Source: Prevotellaceae bacterium UBA2448 (GTDB lineage Bacteria; Bacteroidota; Bacteroidia; Bacteroidales; Bacteroidaceae). From it: a DNA stretch of 59,559 nt. Under the pieces are notes generated by a model. That model did no database searches and was not told the DNA's origin. It saw only the letters and a program-made list of their open reading frames with translations. Below, one piece after another: positions 1-6,893 of this stretch; the stretch's first letter is position 1, and each line of letters starts with the position of its first letter. Location: positions 1-59,559 of the forward strand of contig DDQG01000005.1 of NCBI GenBank assembly GCA_002342585.1. The letters are read 5' to 3'. Position numbers and translations under genes: made by a program.

Positions 1-39
1 TAAGCTTGCGAAACTTAAATAATATAAAAGGAAAAGAGT

Positions 40-921
40 ATGCATAAATCAGGGTTTGTAAACATTGTGGGCAATCCGAATGTGGGTAAGTCCACGTTGA
101 TGAATCAGCTTGTGGGTGAGCGTATTTCGATTGCTACGTTCAAGGCACAGACTACGCGTCACCGTATCATGGGTATCATAAACGATGAGGATGCTCAGAT
201 TGTTTTCAGTGATACTCCGGGAGTGCTGAAACCGAATTATAAGCTTCAGGAGTCGATGCTGGCGTTTTCGGAGAGTGCGCTTCAGGATGCTGATGTGTTG
301 CTTTACGTTACGGATCCTGTGGAGAAGGTAGATAAGAACAGTGATTTTCTGCAGAAGGTGCAGAAGATGGATGTTCCGGTGATTGTGCTTATCAATAAGA
401 TTGATTTGAGCAACGAGAAGGATCTTGTGGCACTGGTTGAGCAGTGGCATGAGATATTGCCGAAAGCTGAGATTCTGCCTATTTCCGCTTTGCATAAATT
501 CAATGTGGAACCTGTGTTGCAGCGCATAAAGGAGTTGTTGCCTGAGTGTCCGCCGTACTTCGAGAAAGACCAGTTGACGGATAAGCCGGCAAGGTTTTTT
601 GTGTCGGAGATTATACGCGAGAAGATTCTGCTTTATTACGATAAGGAGATTCCGTATTCGGTTGAGGTTGGTGTGGAGAGTTTCCAGGAGGACAATACCC
701 ACATTCATATCAATGCGGTGATTTATGTGGAGCGCGACAGCCAGAAGGGTATTATCATAGGCCATCAGGGTAAGGCTTTGAAGAAGGTGGCTACGGAGGC
801 GCGGAAGAGTCTGGAGCGTTTCTTCGGCAAGACGATTTATCTGGAGACATTTGTGAAGGTGGATAAGGACTGGCGCAATTCGGATAAGGAGCTGAACCTG
901 TTCGGTTATAATCCGGAGTAA
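40..921 (+). CDS. era: GTPase Era
   Basis: Era is a ribosome-associated GTPase that binds the 3' end of 16S rRNA and helps mature the 30S subunit in the cytoplasm. The 293-residue product has the P-loop GNPNVGKS at residues 11-18, the G3 motif DTPG at 58-61, NKID at 119-122, and a C-terminal type-II KH RNA-binding domain with the motif GHQG near residue 240. Length is normal for Era, and the start is the first ATG, just after an A/G-rich stretch. It is the first complete gene of the window; whatever lies upstream in its operon is outside. A shared hairpin terminator separates it from the convergent rubrerythrin gene. Identification is secure. Confidence 0.97.
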   Translation: MHKSGFVNIVGNPNVGKSTLMNQLVGERISIATFKAQTTRHRIMGIINDEDAQIVFSDTPGVLKPNYKLQESMLAFSESALQDADVLLYVTDPVEKVDKNSDFLQKVQKMDVPVIVLINKIDLSNEKDLVALVEQWHEILPKAEILPISALHKFNVEPVLQRIKELLPECPPYFEKDQLTDKPARFFVSEIIREKILLYYDKEIPYSVEVGVESFQEDNTHIHINAVIYVERDSQKGIIIGHQGKALKKVATEARKSLERFFGKTIYLETFVKVDKDWRNSDKELNLFGYNPE

Positions 922-977
922 GGGCTCTGGATGAGGGCACTGATTAAGGGAAAGACTTAATGACTGAATGAAATAGA

Positions 978-1012
978 AGACCTCGGACTGTAGCAGTCTG
1001 AGGTCTTTTTTT
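978..1012. terminator. Bidirectional terminator between era and rubrerythrin
   Basis: A 13-bp stem (978-990 with 994-1006, one G-U pair on the plus strand) closes a 3-nt loop and is followed by seven T residues at 1006-1012. It lies between convergent genes and can end both transcripts. Confidence 0.85.
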
Positions 1013-1014
1013 GT

Positions 1015-1554
1015 TTAGTAATTGTCTTTCTTCAGTTCGAAGTAGGCTTGCGGGTGGTTGCAAACGGGACAGGTTTCAGGGGCTTGCTTGCCGATGTGGA
1101 TGTGTCCGCAGTTGCGGCATTGCCAAACGGTGTCGCCGTCGCGTGAGAAGACGATGCCCTGTTCGATGTTTTCCAGTAGTTTCTTGTACTTTTCCTCGTG
1201 TACTTTTTCTATTGCAGCTACGCCTTCGAAGAGTTGTGCTATTTCCTCGAAACCTTCTTCACGAGCTTCACGAGCCATGCGAGGATACATGTCGGTCCAT
1301 TCGTCGTATTCGCCCTGCGCAGCGTCTTTCAGGTTGTCGGCAGTGTTGCCGATGCCGTGGATGAGCTTGAACCACATCTTAGCGTGTTCCTTCTCCTGGT
1401 CGGCAGTTTCCTGGAAGAGTTGTGCCATCTGCTCGTAGCCGTCCTTCTTGGCTTTCGAAGCGTAGTAGGTGTACTTGTTTCTTGCCTGCGATTCTCCTGC
1501 GAAAGCTTCCCACAGGTTTTGCTCGGTCTTCGAGCCTTTCAGTTCTTTAGCCAT
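1015..1554 (-). CDS. rbr: Rubrerythrin
   Basis: Rubrerythrin is a cytoplasmic non-haem diiron peroxidase that reduces hydrogen peroxide and protects anaerobes from oxygen. The 179-residue protein has an N-terminal ferritin-like four-helix domain with iron-ligand motifs (EAFAGESQARNKY, EKEH, EKVHEEKY) and a C-terminal rubredoxin-like domain with two CxxC pairs (CRNCGH and CPVCNH). The reading frame is open 21 codons further upstream, but I chose the ATG at 1554 because the protein then begins MAKELKGSKTEQNL as the family does, and because a promoter -7 box at 1603-1611 lies inside the longer frame. It is transcribed alone, convergent with era. Confidence 0.95.
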   Translation of the reverse strand: MAKELKGSKTEQNLWEAFAGESQARNKYTYYASKAKKDGYEQMAQLFQETADQEKEHAKMWFKLIHGIGNTADNLKDAAQGEYDEWTDMYPRMAREAREEGFEEIAQLFEGVAAIEKVHEEKYKKLLENIEQGIVFSRDGDTVWQCRNCGHIHIGKQAPETCPVCNHPQAYFELKKDNY

Positions 1555-1602
1555 AATAATTAGTGTTTTAGAGGTTATTAGTTGTCTTGTTTGAATGTGT
1601 GG

Positions 1603-1611
1603 GCAAATATA
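1603..1611 (-). promoter_or_regulatory. Promoter -7 box for rubrerythrin
   Basis: On the minus strand this reads TATATTTGC, matching the Bacteroidetes -7 consensus TAnnTTTGC, and leaves a leader of about 45 nt before the ATG at 1554. No clear TTTG was seen 19 bases upstream. Confidence 0.55.
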
Positions 1612-1639
1612 CAGCAAAAAAATAGATATATGAAAATGA

Positions 1640-1670
1640 TTTGGAAATAAAATATTAGTTGTATCTTTGC
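1640..1670 (+). promoter_or_regulatory. Promoter for the sugar-binding lipoprotein gene
   Basis: TTTG at 1640-1643 and TATCTTTGC at 1662-1670 are 18 bases apart, a full Bacteroidetes -33/-7 pair. The leader to the ATG at 1698 is about 20 nt. Confidence 0.7.
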
Positions 1671-1697
1671 CGCGTTGAACTTTAATAATAACTATTT

Positions 1698-2720
1698 ATG
1701 AAAAACAGAATCTTTTTGTTGCTTGCCACCATCATGATCTGTGGAGCAATGATGACAGGGCTGACATCGTGCAGTGACAGTGATGATAACAATAATAATC
1801 AGAAGAAAGTGGCTGTGCTGCTTCCCGATGGTGTCAATCTTGCGCGTTGGGCTACAGACAAGGCAAACTTGGAGGCTGTGATGGCTTCGTATGGCTTCCA
1901 GGCTACTTTTTACGTTGCTCCGGAAAGTCCAGAGGGCGCAGTGCAACAGGTTGAGCAGCTCAGAAATGCCATAAACGACGGTGTGAAATACATTGTGCTG
2001 ACAGCTATCGACTATAAGAAAATCAATGAGTCCGGATTGCTTGAGCAGCATCCCGATGTCAAGGTGGTATGCCATGATCGCATGATTCTTAATAACCCTC
2101 GCATAGCATATGTTTCTTCATCCGACTTGAAGGAGATAGGGCGTACTCAGGCCCAGTTCCTCCTCAATCATTTCCATTCTACAGGAGCTGCTTCCATGAC
2201 CATAGAAATCCTTGAAGGTCCTCAGACCGATGTCAATGCCAAGGATTATTATGACGGAGCTATGGAACTGCTCGGAAAATACATTGCCGACGGCGGAAAA
2301 CTTGAAGTTCAGAGTGGCAAGAAGGAATACAATCAGGTGAAGGCTGACAGTTGGGGTGTTGCCGACGGCAAGAAAGCCATGCAGGACCGCCTTACCGCTT
2401 ATTCAACTGGCGACTGTCCGGATATGATTCTGGCTGCCAACGACAATCTGGCTCAGGGAGCTATTGAGGCTCTGAAGGAAGCTGGTATTACGACAATGCC
2501 GGTCATCACAGGTCAGGACAATACCGCGGTGGCTCAGACTAATATCAATAATGGCTGGCAGACCATGACCATCGACAAGAACCTGAGGGACATGGCATAC
2601 AACACGGCTATGATTGTAAATGGTCTGATATCCAATTCTCCGGTTCGTACCAGCCAGAGTATCTCGGGCATTCCGGCAATCTACTCTAAGATTACCGTTA
2701 TGACAAAAGACAGTTACTAG
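1698..2720 (+). CDS. Periplasmic sugar-binding lipoprotein (XylF/RbsB-like PBP1 fold)
   Basis: The 340-residue protein has a lipoprotein signal peptide with a lipobox ending LTSC at about residue 25, followed by an acidic Asn-rich linker (SDSDDNNNN). The rest resembles type-1 periplasmic binding proteins of sugar ABC transporters: a start like VAVLLPDGVNLARW, a hinge region near AYVSSSDLKEIGR, and a second domain with ILAANDNLAQGAIEAL. Such proteins bind pentoses or hexoses. No permease or ATPase gene lies next to it, so it may be an orphan receptor or serve a transporter encoded elsewhere. The fold is fairly sure; the ligand cannot be read from the sequence. It has its own promoter and is followed by a large palindrome. 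Confidence 0.8.
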   Translation: MKNRIFLLLATIMICGAMMTGLTSCSDSDDNNNNQKKVAVLLPDGVNLARWATDKANLEAVMASYGFQATFYVAPESPEGAVQQVEQLRNAINDGVKYIVLTAIDYKKINESGLLEQHPDVKVVCHDRMILNNPRIAYVSSSDLKEIGRTQAQFLLNHFHSTGAASMTIEILEGPQTDVNAKDYYDGAMELLGKYIADGGKLEVQSGKKEYNQVKADSWGVADGKKAMQDRLTAYSTGDCPDMILAANDNLAQGAIEALKEAGITTMPVITGQDNTAVAQTNINNGWQTMTIDKNLRDMAYNTAMIVNGLISNSPVRTSQSISGIPAIYSKITVMTKDSY

Positions 2721-2756
2721 TGTCTTTCAGCCAAGGAATATAGAATAGGGCAGCGA

Positions 2757-2810
2757 CTTTGAAGTGAACCCCGAAAGTTTTTTGTCTAACTTCCAGGGTT
2801 CACTTCAAAG
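2757..2810. repeat. 54-nt near-perfect palindrome (MITE-like or IS remnant)
   Basis: Two 23-nt arms (2757-2779 and 2788-2810) flank the 8-nt loop TTTTGTCT. The outer 15 bp (CTTTGAAGTGAACCC and its complement) are perfect. The two inner mismatches are C/A on the plus strand but become G-U pairs on the minus strand, so a minus-strand transcript would fold without mismatch. There is no T-run, so it is not a classic terminator. It lies between the sugar-binding gene and the lipoprotein promoter. Confidence 0.75.
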
Positions 2811-2836
2811 GCGCCATAATTTCAGCAAATTGTGTG

Positions 2837-2845
2837 TATCTTTGC
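2837..2845 (+). promoter_or_regulatory. Promoter -7 box for the first fimbrillin-like lipoprotein
   Basis: TATCTTTGC matches the Bacteroidetes -7 box and lies 36 nt before the ATG at 2881. The palindrome at 2757-2810 ends 26 bp upstream and could affect this promoter. Confidence 0.6.
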
Positions 2846-2880
2846 AATAAATATTGTAAAATTATCCTGAAAAAAACATC

Positions 2881-4566
2881 ATGAATACAACGAAACTTAT
2901 CAAGACACTGGCTTGTGCCATGCTGATGCCAGCCGTGCTGCTGACTGCTTCTTGCAGCAAGGGAGACGATGCTGTAACCAATCCTGAGAAACCTGCAAAT
3001 ACTGAGGCTGCTGAGACCGCTGTCAATAAGGGCTATGCTCTGCCTGTAACCGTGAACGTAACCCGCCAGGGCGACGGCACCCGCGCTACGTATAACGAAT
3101 CTACCCAAAAACTCGAATTCAGCGCAGGTGACAAGCTGTTTGTGAGTGGTCAGCTAGCAAGCATTGGCCCTGGCAGCGCACCAGGCAAGTTTGCCGGCAC
3201 GCTGGATTATGTGTCAGAAGGAACATTCAGCGGCACCATCTATACCCACTATCAGTATGAGGGCACTCTCGATGACCTTCTGGACGATGCTAATGCCATC
3301 CTGCTGCCTGCCGGCTACGAAGACTATGGCTATTTAAGTATTAGCGACAATAATACTACTGAAGAAAAATATGACGATATGATTGTAAAAACTGCTTTGA
3401 ACTCTTTTGCCGCTTCGAAGAAATTAGCCGTAGAGCAGTTGAGCTTTGAGGAAAAAGGATCTTATACCAGCGGCACAGGCTTTACGCTGAATCCCACGAA
3501 TGCCATTCTCAACTTCACCGTTACCGGCTTGGCGGCAAGCACAAATGTTACGGCAACATTAACAGATGGTAACGAACTCACTATTCAAGGAGACGTAACC
3601 ACAGATGCTGAGGGCAATGCTACATTTGCCATGGGCGTTAGGAAGGAAAATGATTTGAGCGAACTCTCCCTGACCGTGGCTGGCAATCCTGTCACCATCA
3701 CCAGCAGCAGCAAAGAACTCACCGCCGGCAAGATTTACAATATCACGAGGAGTGCAGGGGGTACTGTTAACCTCTCAACAATCTATACAAACTATACTGC
3801 CAGCAACGGCAAAATCCTCACCGGCACGCTGGCCTCTAACGTGAAGATTGCCATTGCCGACGGTGCAACGGTGACACTCAATAACGTCACCATCAATGGC
3901 GTGTACGACGGCGATAACTACCAGTGGGCCGGCATCTCCTGCGAGGGCAATGCAACCATCATTCTCAGCGGTACGAATACTGTGAAGGGATTTCATATAA
4001 ATTATCCAGGCATCTATGTACCTGAGGGTTACACGCTCACCATCAAAGGCGACGGCTCGCTCAACGCCAGCAGCAACGGCAAAGGTTCCGGTATAGGCGG
4101 TGGATGGACTAATCCTTGCGGCAATATTGTTATCGAGGACGGCACAATCACAGCAACTGGTGAAACTTATTGTGCCGGCATCGGCGGAGGTACTAACGCC
4201 TGCGGCGATATCACCATCAGCGGTGGCACAATCACAGCACTAGGCGGAGGGGGTGGTGCCGGCATCGGTAGCGGAACTAGTTGCGAATGCGGCTATATCA
4301 ACATTACCGGCGGCACAGTCACCGCAACTGGCGGAAGATATGGTGCCGGCATCGGTAGTGGATACGACAATAGCAGCTGCGGCACCGTCACCATTACCAG
4401 CGGTGTGACCAGCGTGACCGCCACTAAGGGCATGGACGCTCCCTACAGCATCGGCAAGGGCGCAGATGGCTCTTCTAACCCCAGCTCCTGCGGCACCGTC
4501 ACCATCGGCGGCGTGGTGTATGCAGGCGGCATCACCGATAGCCCGTACACTTATCCAAAGCCATAA
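2881..4566 (+). CDS. Surface lipoprotein A: fimbrillin-like N-domain with a Gly-rich repeat C-domain
   Basis: This 561-residue lipoprotein has a signal peptide ending in the lipobox LTASC near residue 25. Residues 40 to about 290 resemble the Mfa-like fimbrillin family (GTRATYNE, LEFSAGDKLFVSG, a closing TAGKIYNITR). Residues 300-561 are a different module: repeats of GAGIGGG/GAGIGSG, each with a Cys and followed by ITISGGTITA-type strands, about four copies between residues 400 and 520. That pattern suggests a parallel beta-helix, possibly carbohydrate-binding. Positions 2909-3044 are identical to 136 bp at the start of the paralogue at 4849, so the pair arose by recent duplication or gene conversion with exchange of the C-terminal module. 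Likely cell-surface adhesin or fimbrial accessory protein; the ligand is unknown. Confidence 0.8.
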   Translation: MNTTKLIKTLACAMLMPAVLLTASCSKGDDAVTNPEKPANTEAAETAVNKGYALPVTVNVTRQGDGTRATYNESTQKLEFSAGDKLFVSGQLASIGPGSAPGKFAGTLDYVSEGTFSGTIYTHYQYEGTLDDLLDDANAILLPAGYEDYGYLSISDNNTTEEKYDDMIVKTALNSFAASKKLAVEQLSFEEKGSYTSGTGFTLNPTNAILNFTVTGLAASTNVTATLTDGNELTIQGDVTTDAEGNATFAMGVRKENDLSELSLTVAGNPVTITSSSKELTAGKIYNITRSAGGTVNLSTIYTNYTASNGKILTGTLASNVKIAIADGATVTLNNVTINGVYDGDNYQWAGISCEGNATIILSGTNTVKGFHINYPGIYVPEGYTLTIKGDGSLNASSNGKGSGIGGGWTNPCGNIVIEDGTITATGETYCAGIGGGTNACGDITISGGTITALGGGGGAGIGSGTSCECGYINITGGTVTATGGRYGAGIGSGYDNSSCGTVTITSGVTSVTATKGMDAPYSIGKGADGSSNPSSCGTVTIGGVVYAGGITDSPYTYPKP

Positions 4567-4614
4567 TAACCCGTCCTCGCCCCGCATCGGAGCACACCGC
4601 AATGGTGCGGGGCG
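4567..4614 (+). terminator. Hairpin after lipoprotein A, copied after lipoprotein B
   Basis: GCCCCGCA at 4579-4586 pairs with TGCGGGGC at 4606-4613 across a 19-nt loop. The 45-bp block 4567-4611 recurs at 6496-6540 with two differences, one of which weakens the second stem. No T-run follows, so terminator function is only probable. Confidence 0.5.
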
Positions 4615-4669
4615 TGAGAACATATGACAATTCATTTTTTATTAATAACATTTAATTATCAACAAATTC

Positions 4670-4801
4670 ATGAAGAAACAGTACATGAAGCCATCCGCCG
4701 AGGTGGTTAAGTTACAACAAAAAGAGGCGCTGCTTCAGTCGAGCAAAAGCGTAAATGTAAATGCCACAATGACCCATGAGTGGACTGAGGAGGATATCTG
4801 A
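4670..4801 (+). CDS. Small peptide of 43 residues, Bacteroidales short-ORF type
   Basis: An ATG at 4670 opens a 43-codon frame ending TGA at 4799-4801. The peptide begins MKKQYMKPSAEVVKLQQKEA and ends acidic (EWTEEDI). It has no signal peptide or membrane segment. I recognise the pattern MKK-Y-KP-x-x-VV-x-L-x-x-x-x-x-LL as one seen in many short Prevotella hypothetical proteins; this is memory, not a search. The gene sits between the two fimbrillin-like lipoprotein genes, downstream of the shared hairpin, 48 bp before the start I chose for lipoprotein B, so co-transcription with B is likely. Function is unknown. It could encode a small structural or precursor peptide, or be a chance frame; the clean start and lipoprotein context favour a real gene. 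Confidence 0.5.
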   Translation: MKKQYMKPSAEVVKLQQKEALLQSSKSVNVNATMTHEWTEEDI

Positions 4802-4848
4802 TGCCCCGTTGCGATTCGAGTATTAACAACAAAAACAGAAGAACAATA

Positions 4849-6462
4849 ATGAATATAAAGATTTTTTTCAAGACTGTGGCTTGTGCCATGCTGATGCCAG
4901 CCGTGCTGCTGACTGCTTCTTGCAGCAAGGGAGACGATGCTGTAACCAATCCTGAGAAACCTGCAAATACTGAGGCTGCTGAGACCGCTGTCAATAAGGG
5001 CTATGCTCTGCCCGTAACCGTCAACGTAACCCGCCAGGACAACGGCACGCGCGCTACGTACAACGAAACGACCAAAAAGCTCGAATTCAGCACAGGCGAC
5101 AAGCTGTTTGTGAGTGGTTCGGCTACCGCAGCTGGTTCTTTTGCCGGCATGCTGGATTATGTTTCAGAAGGAACCTTCAGCGGCACCATTTATACCCAGA
5201 ATGAGTATTCCGGCACCGCCGATGCGCTTTTCACGGCTGCAAACTCTGATAGGGTCGAGGCCCTGTTGTTCCCGAACGGCTACGAAAGCTATGGATTCTT
5301 GTCTCTTTGGGGTAGCGGTTATAGTACTTCATACATAACGAGCCTTAACAACGCTATTGCCGCCACGAAGGCAGCAGCTGTTGAGCAGATCAGCTTAGAG
5401 ACCGCGGAAACATATTCCAGCGGTTTTGCCCTGAGCCCCGAAAATGCCATTCTCAACTTCACCATCACCGGCTTGACGGACGGAGCTAAAGATGTAAGAT
5501 TAAAGCATGGAGGAACCCCTATGTTTGTTGGAAGTGTAACGCCTACTTCTGGCACTGCAACATTTGCTCTGGGTGCAGGGATTAAAGATCTTTATTCTTC
5601 GCCAGTTAATTTAAAAAATGTCATCTTGACGATAGGTGATACTGACATCGACATCACCGACGCCGATAAATATCTCACCGCTGGCAAGATTTACAACATC
5701 ACGAGGAACGCTATTCCCGGTGCCCTTAACGGCCAGTTCAGCGTGAGCAGCACAAAGAAGGTGTATTTCTCTAAGGGCAACCTGCAGGCTACTACCACAA
5801 ACAATGGCACGAGCTGGACATGGGCTTTTGCTGAACACCAGTGGGACTATATCGGCGATGCCGCAGCAAACAATGCTATTAACGGTAACGGAACCGTTTC
5901 TGCCAACGGCACCGTTGACCTCTTCGGATGGAGCACTGCAGAAACCTATTTTGGAATACATAACTCCGAAGTCAAAGGTGATTATTCTGGCGACTTCGTT
6001 GATTGGGGTACTGTTCCAGGTATCGGTGAAGGTTGGTACACACTGTCTAAAGACGAGTGGGTTTATCTGTTCAATACCCGCAGTGATGCTGCAAACAAGT
6101 ATGGCTCTGCTAAGATCTCCACTACTGCAGGCGACAGACATGGCATCATTATTCTTCCTGATGCGTTTGTCGATCCAAATAAGAACAAAGGTTCAAATGC
6201 TTTTGTAGGCTCCCCCACAGATTGGGTTACCAACGTATACACTGCAGAAAACTGGGCCCTGATGGAGGCTGCTGGTGCAGTGTTCCTGCCTGCTGCTGGT
6301 TACCGCCAAGGAGCTTGGGTGAACAGTGTCGGCAGCGAAGTCTACAACTGGTCTTCTTCGGCCTACGACGGGGCCAAAGCTTACGGCGTGCTCTTCAAGT
6401 CAGACTACTCCGCCGACCGTTACTACGGCCAGTCTGTGCGCCTCGTTCGCGATGCTAATTAA
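4849..6462 (+). CDS. Surface lipoprotein B: fimbrillin-like N-domain with a FISUMP-type C-domain
   Basis: The 537-residue protein has the same lipoprotein leader (LTASC lipobox) and a fimbrillin-like N-domain of about 286 residues ending TAGKIYNITR, closely matching the gene at 2881. The C-terminal module differs: it has the features of the Fibrobacter succinogenes major paralogous (FISUMP) domain, with DLFGWST, a long Trp/Gly-rich stretch, and the closing LPAAGYR ... YNWSSSAY ... SVRLVRD. The frame opens at 4801, but I place the start at ATG 4849 because this gives a lipoprotein signal aligned with the paralogue. Probable surface-exposed adhesin or fimbria tip component. Family assignment is by motif reading. 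Confidence 0.8.
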   Translation: MNIKIFFKTVACAMLMPAVLLTASCSKGDDAVTNPEKPANTEAAETAVNKGYALPVTVNVTRQDNGTRATYNETTKKLEFSTGDKLFVSGSATAAGSFAGMLDYVSEGTFSGTIYTQNEYSGTADALFTAANSDRVEALLFPNGYESYGFLSLWGSGYSTSYITSLNNAIAATKAAAVEQISLETAETYSSGFALSPENAILNFTITGLTDGAKDVRLKHGGTPMFVGSVTPTSGTATFALGAGIKDLYSSPVNLKNVILTIGDTDIDITDADKYLTAGKIYNITRNAIPGALNGQFSVSSTKKVYFSKGNLQATTTNNGTSWTWAFAEHQWDYIGDAAANNAINGNGTVSANGTVDLFGWSTAETYFGIHNSEVKGDYSGDFVDWGTVPGIGEGWYTLSKDEWVYLFNTRSDAANKYGSAKISTTAGDRHGIIILPDAFVDPNKNKGSNAFVGSPTDWVTNVYTAENWALMEAAGAVFLPAAGYRQGAWVNSVGSEVYNWSSSAYDGAKAYGVLFKSDYSADRYYGQSVRLVRDAN

Positions 6463-6495
6463 AATGAACACACGGGCATAGCCCCCTCTGTGCGA

Positions 6496-6540
6496 TAACC
6501 CGTCCTCGCCCCGCATCGGAGCACATCGCAATGGTGCAGG
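6496..6540 (+). repeat. Second copy of the 45-bp downstream element
   Basis: Matches 4567-4611 apart from two bases. Together with the shared 5' block it shows that both ends of the lipoprotein unit were duplicated while the 3' coding halves differ. Confidence 0.75.
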
Positions 6541-6560
6541 GTGGGGAAATCGAAAAATGC

Positions 6561-6727
6561 TTTGTGGTGACAACAAAGTCTTCCCGAGACCCTTGGCGGC
6601 AGTTTGTGGTGACATCAAAGTCTTCCCGAGACCCTCGGCGGCAGTTTGACAGCTTGACAAAGTCTTCCCGAGACCCTCGGCGGCAGTTTGACAGCTTGAC
6701 AAAGTCTTCCCGAAACCCTCGGCGGTG
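6561..6727. repeat. Tandem repeat, 4 x 42 bp
   Basis: Four 42-bp units start at 6561, 6603, 6645 and 6687. Each carries the core AAAGTCTTCCCGAGACCC followed by TYGGCGGCAG. Units 1-2 and units 3-4 form two subtypes (TTTGTGGTGACA versus TTTGACAGCTTG at the left end). The unit length is a multiple of three, so open frames run through it on both strands, but neither looks like a gene. The rest of the 430-bp gene-free stretch 6463-6893 holds only the downstream element at 6496, a terminator at 6769 and the der promoter. Confidence 0.9.
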
Positions 6728-6768
6728 ATGATGCCGGAGATGAAAATTTAAAAACAGAGTCTATACAG

Positions 6769-6799
6769 AATCCTTCCTCGAAAAATGGGAGGATTTTTT
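6769..6799 (+). terminator. Terminator before der
   Basis: AATCCTTCC (6769-6777) pairs with GGGAGGATT (6787-6795, one G-U pair) and runs into six T residues. It isolates the lipoprotein island from der. Confidence 0.75.
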
Positions 6800-6864
6800 G
6801 TGTGCTTTGATGGTCTGGAAATGAATTATTCTGCCATGATAGAAAAAATCTGAAGAATATGTCG

Positions 6865-6873
6865 TATCTTTGC
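6865..6873 (+). promoter_or_regulatory. Promoter -7 box for der
   Basis: TATCTTTGC ends 20 nt before the ATG at 6894. It overlaps the ATG at 6870, which rules that codon out as the start. Confidence 0.65.
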
Positions 6874-6893
6874 AGCGAAATAAACGATTGAAG

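Noticed and set aside
2757..2810. The palindrome as an ordinary terminator of the sugar-binding gene
   Set aside because: No T-tract follows and the stem is far longer than usual; kept as a repeat instead.
6400..6702. Minus-strand frame with repeats of 14 residues through the tandem repeat
   Set aside because: It arises because 42 is divisible by three; it starts in the repeat and runs into the lipoprotein B antisense strand.
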